Below the pieces are notes generated by a model that did no database searches, had not been told where the DNA came from, and worked only from the letters and a program-made list of their open reading frames with translations. A stretch of DNA of 64,000 nucleotides from Paulinella micropora (lineage: Eukaryota > Cercozoa > Imbricatea > Euglyphida): the NCBI GenBank assembly GCA_009731375.1, contig BJOX01000143.1, forward strand, positions 743,677-807,676, written 5' to 3'. A program made the position numbers and the translations under genes. This document shows, piece by piece, positions 28,619-37,030 of this stretch (positions are counted from its first letter, which is position 1; every line of letters starts with the position of its first letter).

Positions 28619-29268
28619 ACTTGCTTTCACTGGCAGGGACATGGGGCGTATGTTTTTTTGCCAATGCCAGGTGATCAGGAGTGGGAAAAAGGATACGTCG
28701 TGGAGTATCTGCGACCTTGTCTGCCCGTGGAAGTTCCTACGAAGGAGGATTCTGCAGGCAGAAAGGTAGACTCATCCTTTCTCGCTGACTACAATGTAAA
28801 CAACAGCGCCAACTGGCGCTCTCACAAACAAGCTAATGTTTGTTTGGACAACGTTTTACAGGGGCCAAGAAAAAGAAAACAGACTTCTGTAACTGTTGCT
28901 GAAGCGAAAAGTATGTTAGGTAGCTCTAATGTGGTGCTGGTCTCTTCTATGAATGTGCCGGTGGATAAGGGCCAGTGGCACATAGTTCATTTTTGGGTAA
29001 CGATTACACAGCAATAAATTCATTTCCCGCCAAACCTCCCATTTTCTATCCTTGTTTTCAGTCGTTGAAGGACTACAAACGCATATTTACCAATGTGAGA
29101 GAGAAGAAAGATGCCTACACCTGGCAAAGTGCAGGATGGGGACTTTAGGTTGGGGACAGAAATCTTTGACGATGGAGTCAGGCAGCAACATAACGGTAAA
29201 AGGTTCGCACAGGAAAGCTGGGATAGAGTGCTAAGTTTTGCGAAACGTTACAACAAAAGTACAACTTA
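28619..29268 (+). CDS. CACTA-encoded unknown protein, 3' exons
   Basis: After the acceptor at 28,618 there is an open frame of about 125 codons (to about 28,996) with normal protein composition, including GQWHIVHFW near its end. A GGGTAACG donor at about 28,996 and a TTGTTTTCAG acceptor at about 29,061 define a likely 65-nt intron. The last part (29,062-29,268) is open in two successive frames, with a possible 3' splice site GTGCAG at about 29,133, and ends at TAA 29,266-29,268. The family is unknown. It has no DDE/D catalytic pattern that I can see. Confidence 0.4.
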
Positions 29269-29446
29269 AGTTATGATTGCGTTTGATAGGTAATAATGTT
29301 ATTGTTGCTAGTACGTACGTACTTTTATCACGATCATAATTTTCAGTAGTTGCGGTTTAAGTACGTACTGTTATATTAAATTTTGCTTTGTTTTAATAGC
29401 TTTGTACTTATTAATGTAACCTCCCGGCCGGAACCCGGACTATTAA

Positions 29447-29900
29447 TAACGTTTCCAGCCACTGGAAATAATTTCCAGCCATTAGAAATAATTTCCAGCC
29501 AATAGAAATATAATTTCCAGCCATTAGAAATACCTGGAACTAGTTTCCAGCCACTGGAAATAATTTTTAGCACCGGAAATAATTTCTAGCCACTGGAAAT
29601 GATTTCCAACCACTAGAAAGTATTTCTAGCGACTAGAAATAATTTCCAACCACTGGAAAATAATTTCCAATCACTGGAAATAATTTCAACTACTGGAAGT
29701 AGATCCGGCTACTGGAATTTATTTCCAGCCATTAGAAATATTTGGACACTGGAAATTATTTTGGATACTGGAAATAATTCTGAACGCTGGAAACCATTTC
29801 TAGCCACTGGAAAATATTTTGTACACTGGAAATGATTTCGAAAAACTTAGAATAATTCCAATTAGCTAATAATTTCCAATAACTAGAAATAATTTTGAGT
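29447..29900. repeat. CACTA right subterminal repeat array
   Basis: More degenerate version of the left array: GGAAATAATTTCCAGCCACT words, many with TAGAAA in place of TGGAAA, running into the right terminal inverted repeat. The preceding 29,269-29,446 is AT-rich with GTACGTAC repeats and no gene. Confidence 0.85.
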
Positions 29901-29916
29901 ATTTGTCCCCATAGTG

Positions 29917-30520
29917 TTGCCATCATTACTCACAGCACAGGCAGCAAGTAGTAGCTCCAGTAGCACAACAGGGCCTCTAGCGGCTAGTCAAGCTAGCAGT
30001 AAAAGTAGTACAGATCAGCCTACATCTTCTACACGCCCCATAAGTAGTGCAAACAGTAGTACAGTGCCAGCCAGTGCTAGTACACAGGACAGCGGTAGTG
30101 TTCCTACAGCTAACCTCAGGACAACATCACCGCCTAACAACCAACCGGGTAGGATAGAGAGTTACTTCACTCAGTTGTTTGATGCCATTCACCGGGGAAG
30201 TTTCGCAGTCGATTTCAGATCGGCGGGAGCATACAACCGGGATGAAACGATGAACGTCTTTTACTCAGGATTACGTACAGTCATAGAACAGTATGTAGTC
30301 AACATGTGTATAAGATGTGAGGATGTAGACGCTACCCAGTTTGCCATAGGTTTTCCTTATATCGCTTATACTAATTCGCCCCCTTACATTCAAGAGATCT
30401 TAGGTCCTGTCCCCAGACCAAGCCCGATTGAAGAACCGGGAGCAGAAGAAGAAGATGAGGAAAGAAATGAAGGTGGTAGTATCATGCACAATGCCCATGC
30501 TATGGTCAATCGTCTAGAGA
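29917..30520 (+). pseudogene. copia Gag-Pol linker, second part (after CACTA insertion)
   Basis: Continuation, in the same frame, of the copia open frame cut at 24,918. It starts with a Ser/Thr-rich low-complexity stretch of about 65 codons, then a segment of normal composition (IESYFTQLFDAIHRG) and an acidic end. No known domain is recognised. The frame shifts at about 30,510-30,520, where the protease frame takes over. Confidence 0.65.
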
Positions 30521-31065
30521 TGACGATAGTGCTTGTAGCAAAAACATATCACCCAACAAAGAACTATTCACTAATTTAGTGAAAGGACAATCTAAGTTCA
30601 CGACAGCTAACAGTATCATAACAACATCACTGAAAGGTCAGATGTCAATGCAGTTAGCAGGAGTCGGAGAGGAGATAGATGTGGTTGCTAGAAATGCAGT
30701 TTATAACCCAGACTTGCCTTACACCCTTATATCCACTGCCACATGGGATAATGCAGGAAATGCAGTACTGCATCAGAATGGACAGATCATTTTGCTTGAT
30801 AAGCCCATTCCAGTAGATAAGGGAGCGATATTAGCTCAAGGACGCAGAGCTAAGAATAATATATATGTCTGGGATAAGCCTGGCAGTCAGCAGTTAGACC
30901 CGAATCTCATTTTCGACCCACACACAGGAAAGCAAGTCAGTAATAGGAAGAAACTTGCAAAGCCAAAGAATTGCAAGAAGAAACACGTAAATCACAACGC
31001 CACATCGACCCACACAGCAATGCCTCGCACCAAATGCAAGCACAGACTATCTATTTTGCGGAAAT
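30519..31065 (+). pseudogene. copia aspartic protease
   Basis: A run of Asp followed by SACS at codons 30,519-30,536 stands where copia proteases have D-[ST]-[GA]-[AC]. It is followed by the conserved downstream block with NPDLPYTLIS, matching the copia pattern L-Y-x-P-D-L-P-Y-N-L-[LI]-S. It would cleave the Gag-Pol polyprotein. The frame differs from both neighbours, so there is a shift at each end. Confidence 0.7.
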
Positions 31066-32163
31066 ATGTCTGCGTGTGTGTGTGGTTGGGGATGTGATCA
31101 TGGATGCAACTATGTGCCTTATGTGTACGAATGCGAGACTGAACTTGGAGAAAAAGCTGCAGCTGATGACAATACTTACAATTGCGCATACCTTTTGCCT
31201 GTTGTTCGTCCTGATGCAAGCAAAAATATCCATTTCGTCATCCTTCACCGCATGGCTCTACACAGAGGCGGGGAAGCTATGGATAGATTAGCAAAGTCAC
31301 AGGGATGGACGATAGTAGCGAAGGACTGGAGAGAGGCAGTAAGGAAATGCGAGTGCTGAAATCAAGCTAAGATGAGAGAGTTAGATCATAGCTCTAAGAA
31401 TAGACACGACAGGGATTGGGCCCCGGGAGAATGTCTCGTAATGGATACTCAGTTTTATCTAGTATTGTCCCATGATGGCAGAAAGTATAAGTATACTATC
31501 AAATTCGTACCTAGTGGATATGTAAAGGATTACTACCTAAAGCAAAAGAACGAGTTTTATGAGTAATTTCTCGAGGCAGTAGCTTTCTTTGAGCGTCAGA
31601 CAGGAAATGCTGTCAGAATGGTCAAATCTGACCAGGAGTATAGGGGTTACGGGGTTTTCCAAGCGTGGATCAAACGTAAAGGGGTAGAATTCTATCTTTC
31701 CCGTAAGGGACACAGTAAGAGTAATGCAGTGATAGAAAGATCGCATCTTACTATGGATGGCCCAGCAACAGCTGCCAGACTTGACGCGGGTTTGCCCATA
31801 AGCTTTTGGACAGATATGGAAAGAAATTCTACATACATTGAGAATAGGATCCGTAACGCACACGAAAAGCTCAAAGGAATTTCCCCTTTTGAGGCCATCT
31901 TCAAAAAGAAACCGCTCATGTCTCACCTAAAACCCATAGGTTGTGCTGCGATTATGAAGGTGGAGAGTAAAAAGGGAGAACCAAAAGGTGTGCAAGTCAT
32001 ATTCCTAGGGTATGAACCAACTACCGGTTACTATAGGGTCTACGATCCTGTAGGTCGAAGAATTTACGGAGACTTGCGAAATGTCCGTTTTGATGTCAAC
32101 CCCATGGGAAAACGTGTTGCTGCGAAGGTCCTCAAACTCAATCCCGGGAAGAAGAGAAATTAG
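31066..32163 (+). pseudogene. copia integrase with two in-frame stops
   Basis: One reading frame carries the whole integrase, interrupted by TGA (31,357-31,359) and TAA (31,564-31,566). The N-terminal zinc-binding half has LHRMALHRGGEAM, then CEC just before the first stop. The catalytic triad is present: D at codon 31,444, D at 31,630 and E at 31,735, with 34 residues between the last two. The C-terminal part has GYEPTTGYYRVYDP, the usual copia continuation. It inserts the cDNA into host DNA; this copy cannot encode a full-length protein without read-through. Confidence 0.85.
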
Positions 32164-33268
32164 AGAGGGTTGCCTGGAGCAAATAAATAGCAATCCCAAA
32201 GTCTAGTACTCCAGGGGGAGACGAGGAAAACGGTCCCGAGGAAGGAATCACCGACGAAATAGAAATAGAGGGAGCTGAAATAGGATTACATCCTAAGAAA
32301 CAGGGTTTGCCTATTTCGGGTGCTTCTAGGTCTACCGTAGTTGTGGAAAAAGAAGTTGTGGTTGTTGAAAGTGACAGTGAGACGGAAGAGCCGTTGTCCC
32401 CACCAGCCACCCCACAAACTCATGATCCAGGTGGAACCCCACAACCAGAAAAGAAAGCATCAGTGAACCGCCAGTCAGTTCGGTAGCCTTTCAGAAAGCT
32501 AGTAGTAAGGTAAGACTGCCGAAGCGACTGGACGCCTTGAAGGGAGTTGAAATAGCAGTCCCCGCCCCAGAATTTGGAGAGAAATGGGCTAGGGCCCAGT
32601 ACGGAGATAAGTGGAGCACTCATGTTAGGAAAGGACGAGCCATCCGTCCAGGGGAAGCTTTAAAGGCAATCTCTGGAAAAATGGAACCAACACATTATAT
32701 AGACTTCGGAGAGGGTAAAGCAGAGAGAATGCTAGATAGCGAGATAGAGAAATATAGAATTAGTTCAGTCGGTACGGACAGTCTTATTGAAGTTACCCCC
32801 GAAGTCGATGTAAGTGTTCCAGAAGTGCTACCTCAGCCAGTATTATCTCCCCATACACCTAACCCCACTACTTTCCGTTCATGGGCACAAGGAGAGATTT
32901 CGGGAGACAATCTCATACCTGCTGGTCAAAAGAGGACCAGACCCCAGAAGCAGTTAACTGTTCCTCCAAATAGCGTAGCTGCAACCCCTGTAGGGACACA
33001 AACACCGCCCATACTAACTGCCGCTAAATTGCTAGAGATAGTGCCAGATTTTTCTCCTAATGCTTGCTTTTATGCTTCTATTGAGCTGCCGCCAGACATC
33101 AAACCGCAAGACAAGAAGGCAGCGAGAGAGAAAGAGATAAAACAACAAGAAGAGCTGAAATCTTTTGAATGGGTAAGAGAGACTGAAGCGAGGAGAAGTG
33201 GCAGTAAAATAATACCACTGACATGGGTCGATACGGTAAAACCTGACCAAAGGTGGCACTTATTGTAA
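32164..33268 (+). pseudogene. copia integrase-RT linker with EFGE...KYRI module
   Basis: The first part (32,164-32,530) is acidic linker sequence with broken frames. The second is open from 32,537 and begins with a module of about 67 residues (about 32,560-32,765): EFGE-x-WA at the start, conserved W and G, then DSEIEKYRI. The same module forms exon 1 of the piggyBac transposase in this window. A Pro-rich linker follows, then the start of the reverse transcriptase (FEWVRETEARRSG...WVDTVKP), which loses frame at about 33,265. Confidence 0.75.
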
Positions 33269-33269
33269 A

Positions 33270-33842
33270 GCTAGAACTGCCATAAGAGGGGATTTAATGG
33301 AGCCTGGTGTTCATTATAATGCTAAGCGCACATATTCCCCTACTGCTCACGACCGCACAGTTTTCATGTTTGTCGCGCACGCTGCCGTTCACAATAGGGA
33401 TTTAAGGCTTGTTGACTTTGTCACCGCATATTTGCACGCAATCATGCCTTACACCATCTATGCGCGCCCACCGCCCGGGTTTCAGCGAATAGAGTGGTTA
33501 CGACTTATCCTCAAAGCTTACTACGGTCATCCTGAGTCTGGTAGACTATGGTACGATGTCCTGAACGATATAGTCGTTCAGTTTGGATATAAGCCCGTAG
33601 CCATAGATAAGGCGTCTTATGCGATAGTAAAGGACAACAACCCACAGCACACCACGCTGCTTACATTCCATGTCGATGATGGTTTGCATGTTGCTAATGA
33701 GAAAGAGCACACAGCCTTAGCTAGGTTCTTCCAGAAAAAGGGTTTGAGATGCAAAGACCTTGGCTTAGCCACGTCTTTCAAGAACATTTCTCTCGACCAT
33801 TTCGAAAATGGGATCCTAGTCCACCAAAAGGTTTATATTTAA
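33270..33842 (+). pseudogene. copia reverse transcriptase core
   Basis: Contains the first catalytic block (LVDFVTAYLHA, equivalent to copia LDVKTAFLNG), ARPPPGF, the KAYYGHPESGRLWY block (copia K-x-L-Y-G-L-K-Q-x-x-R-x-W) and the active site FHVDDG with both aspartates (codons 33,675 and 33,678). It ends at TAA 33,840-33,842. It copies element RNA into DNA. Frameshifts on both sides disconnect it from the linker and RNase H. Confidence 0.85.
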
Positions 33843-33848
33843 GCCGTT

Positions 33849-34772
33849 TTGCTAAAGATAGGATACGATAGCGCTATTCCCGCTAAGTCCCCCAAAACCT
33901 CGGATACGGTCCGTCCCCTCAAGCCCGAACACGCCATTTTGGCATACGATCTTCGTACCCTTATTGGTGTTTTGCTCTTTGTCGCTGTCAACACGCAACC
34001 CTTGATCGTTTGCGCTCTGAACATGGCAGCTTTGGATATGGTACCGAACCCTCCCCGCGCGTATTCGCGAATCGATAAAATCTGTCGGTTTTTGGTGACA
34101 CCACGTGGGATTTTCTTCCGTCGAGCGGATAAGTCTATCACTTCTATGTGGGATTACGCGAAGCAGGGGGAACGTAAGCAAAAGCCAGTCAGCGGATCGC
34201 CAGTTAGACTCATTTACGGATATTGACCCCAGTCACTTGTCTCAACACTCGGTGAAGCTCGGTGAGGCAGAGATCCCTAAAGAAGTCCGCCAGAAGACTC
34301 CCGTTTTTGGCTACTGCGATTCAGATTTTGCTTCTAGGCAAGAAGATAAAAGGTCCCGGAGTGGCTTCATCTTTTTCTTTCATTTGACTCCGATTTTAGT
34401 TTTCTCAAAGTTGCAATCAGTAGTAGCTAACTCGACCGTGGAAGCCGAGATCATAGCTGCTAACGAAGCGTTAGGGAGGCTGAAGCCATTAGGAGGGTGT
34501 TAGAGGACACGGGTTACTCGCCGGGCACCATCCCGATCCTCGAGGATAACTCAGGAGCTATCTCATTGTCGGCTCGCGGCTTGGGTGAAAACCGTACTAA
34601 ACACATTGCAGTGCGTTTTCATTACTTGGTCGACAGGTGCCGTGCAAAGTCCGTGCAGTTATACAAAATTGCGTCAAAGAAAAATTTAGCAGATTACCTG
34701 ACTAAATCTCTTGCACTCCCGCAATTTTCGCCAATCTCCGGGCATGTCGCGGTAGAAATGCCGATTGAATAG
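33849..34772 (+). pseudogene. copia RT C-terminus and RNase H
   Basis: Spread over three frames. It holds GYCDSDFAS...SRSGFIF (the copia GYSDADWA...STSGYVF block), SKLQSVVANSTVEAE and, after a shift near 34,495, LEDNSGAISLS, RTKHIAVRFHYLVD and NLADYLTKSL, the conserved RNase H C-terminus. It degrades template RNA during reverse transcription. The stop is at 34,770-34,772. At least two frameshifts (about 34,200 and 34,495) break it. Confidence 0.85.
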
Positions 34773-36280
34773 CGTTGCTTTGTTGTATTATGCATTCCGC
34801 ACCATGCGTTATATGGCATTATTGTTTGCTTTATTGAAATTTGATTGTTTGTGTATATTGCTTTCGTCTCCTTTAATGTCTAAATATTTATCAACTAAAC
34901 TCACTTTTGCTACATGAAAATCCGAAAAGCGAGGGGGAGAGAGAGCCACTGCTGTTATTGCGACATTAGAAGTTTATACATGTTACATAGATTATATCGC
35001 ATGTGTCGATGATCTACTTTGCTATATAGACTTAATCGAAGTTAATGTCATAATAATAGTTAATAGTAATAGTTATGACCAATGAGGACACCAGGGAGCT
35101 TTATACTATGGTTATAATTTTGTTAGCGCAACTAAATAGTAGACACAGTTGTCAATGTGATCGGATCGCTCATATTTCTCGGTATATGCTTGTATCCTAA
35201 GACAACCGTCAGATGTAATAGATAATTTATGTTAAAATGCAACCTTTAATGTTATTATCTTCATGTTGATGTTTTCTGTTGTAATGTTGGTAATGTTGCG
35301 CGTCTAAACAGAATTATTTCATGATGATGTTGTCATATGTTGTTTCTTATGGTTACATGTTTATCTATATGCTATGACTATATACATCTTACCAGCAGGT
35401 GCTTCAGGTAGCGGAACCGGCATGTTCATAACTGCGTATAGGCTGTGAAGGCCCAGCATGTTTGTTTTGCTGCTATCTAGCGATATTTTTACTTGTCATG
35501 TGTATTGTATATAAATCATATTTGCACGGTCATATATTAAGTAATTATACCTGTTTTTATTGCATTATCGTATGTGCATCATAAATATGTGCGTTTATTA
35601 TCGTTCTGCGCACGTCTCATTGCATGAGGTTGTATTGATGTGTGCAGACGGGTATATGCAGGTTTGCGAATTTCACGCAAAATTTACGCTCATTTTTTAT
35701 GTTTTTATGCTTTGACAACCTTGCAGGGACCCTGACAATGCGTTCCTGACAATGCTAATCGGGTTGTGACATTTCCCCGACATTTAACTATATAAATCAT
35801 GTATGATGATTATATCTTCTATGTTTATGGTTATTAGTGCATAATTTTCAAATTTATATCAATCTGGGATCAACTCATATTTGCCTATGACAGTATCATA
35901 ATATGATATTTCATTCAGTTAGAGTCTCCCCTTGAAGTTGGAAATAATAAGTTTCTGGGAAGGCAGTATAAAGGTAGCTAGATTAAGGAATAGCACTGAG
36001 GGGTGCGAGCGCTCTACTACCTACGTCACAGTGCTATTACAGGACTATAGTACGTGAGTCACACGTACTACACTATGGGCCGGGGCATAGCTCTGAATGG
36101 GACATCCCTGTTAGCAGAGCCGATGTATCTACTTCTACGAGAGGCGAGGGAGTGGATAATCGATAGGTGTAATATTAATTTAATTTCCATCATTTTTATG
36201 CTAATACATATTTCCACAGGCTTAAGGATTATGTTTAATTATGTCACAGTTTGTACTAATCTAAAGTAATCAGGGGGGAG
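34773..36280 (+). other. copia 3' untranslated region with polypurine tract
   Basis: About 1.5 kb of AT-rich sequence with no long open frame between RNase H and the 3' LTR. It ends in the polypurine tract CAGGGGGGAG at 36,271-36,280, which primes plus-strand synthesis. This is long for a copia element. I see no envelope-like frame in it. Confidence 0.7.
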
Positions 36281-36528
36281 TGTTAGACTATAGATTTGGT
36301 AACTAATATATCTATGTATTTAACAGGGTTATGCGGTAACGTTAGATCCCCTATCAGAATAACTAATGCCTATCCACCTTAATGGACCGAGTGGGTATAT
36401 CTGCCCCCATTAAGTGGGTCCAGTTATTGTTCTGGTATTAATACCTACCAATCGTTTTAGTCATCCCTTACTGTTGGGTAAAGTATAATCATTAAAGTCA
36501 TTCTTCGGTACTTCGTATGTACTTATCA
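36281..36528 (+). repeat. copia 3' LTR
   Basis: Begins TGTTAGACTATAG and ends CTTATCA. Differs from the 5' LTR by about 14 substitutions and small indels by eye. The 4-bp GACA follows. Confidence 0.9.
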
Positions 36529-37030
36529 GACATGGAGAGTGAGAATGTGTTGTTGCGAGAGGCAGCTTATGGTCTGTTGAGAGGGCGATTTTGCGGGCTG
36601 CATACAGATCAGGAAAGAGAGAGGCTCGGAGAGAAGGGAGCCTCAGGGATGGGGAGCAAAACGAAGATAGCCCACTCAAACCGTTAGTTGAAAAGAAGAA
36701 AGAGAAGGAGAAGCGCTCCAAGCGCAGAAATAAGAAAGGAGAGGTCGTGACGAAGATGGGTCCAGTAGATAGGCCAAGGCATGTTATGAAGTCCAGGGAA
36801 CCCGTAGGTTCGGCCGACAACGACCAACGCAGCCCCCGGAGGGCAGACAACGACCTCGACAGCGACAGCGACTCAAGCTGGGACCAGGAGCGGCGATGGA
36901 TGGGGCGTGCGGCGTGGGAGTGGTTATATGACCCTGGCGGCAGACTACCGCGTCGACAAGTGGGCAGTGGGGAGCCAGTGTCTATGTGCCTGCCGCCCGG
37001 CATCCATTTTAAGTCACTTTCAAGTTCCAT
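36529..37030 (+). other. GC-richer flank, possible disrupted gene fragment
   Basis: About 500 nt right of the copia element, with denser coding-like composition than its surroundings and an open frame of Lys/Arg/Asp-rich residues (36,591-37,061). No domain is recognised. It could be the remnant of a host gene or another element into which copia inserted. Confidence 0.25.

Larger units (their letters stand above)
24916..29919. mobile_element. CACTA (EnSpm)-like DNA transposon nested in copia
   Basis: Element 24,919-29,916 (4,998 bp), flanked by a 3-bp target duplication TTG (24,916-24,918 and 29,917-29,919). Both ends carry the inverted repeat CACTATGGGGACAAATAC, 18 bp perfect and then continuing imperfectly into AAATAATTT. 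A CACTA start with 3-bp duplication is diagnostic of the superfamily. Long subterminal arrays of a palindromic 19-bp word occupy both ends, as expected for transposase or TnpA-like binding sites. Inside is a small multi-exon gene, but no DDE/D transposase is recognised, so the copy is probably non-autonomous. It post-dates the copia insertion. Confidence 0.85.
21644..36528 (+). mobile_element. Ty1/copia LTR retrotransposon, decayed, with nested CACTA insertion
   Basis: Two LTRs (244 and 248 nt) bracket gag, protease, integrase, reverse transcriptase and RNase H in copia order (integrase before RT). A purine tract, CAGGGGGGAG, abuts the 3' LTR at 36,280. The flanks share GACA (21,640-21,643 and 36,529-36,532), a short target duplication. 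The LTRs differ at roughly 14 positions by eye, so the insertion is not recent. Coding is broken by several frameshifts and stops and by a 5.0 kb DNA transposon. No primer binding site of the common initiator-Met type is visible after the 5' LTR. The element is probably non-functional. Confidence 0.9.

Noticed and set aside
24919-29916. PIF/Harbinger element (also 3-bp duplication)
   Set aside because: Harbinger targets are TWA or CWG; here the duplication is TTG and the termini start CACTA.
34773-36280. An envelope-like gene between RNase H and the 3' LTR
   Set aside because: No open frame longer than about 70 codons, no signal peptide or transmembrane pattern.
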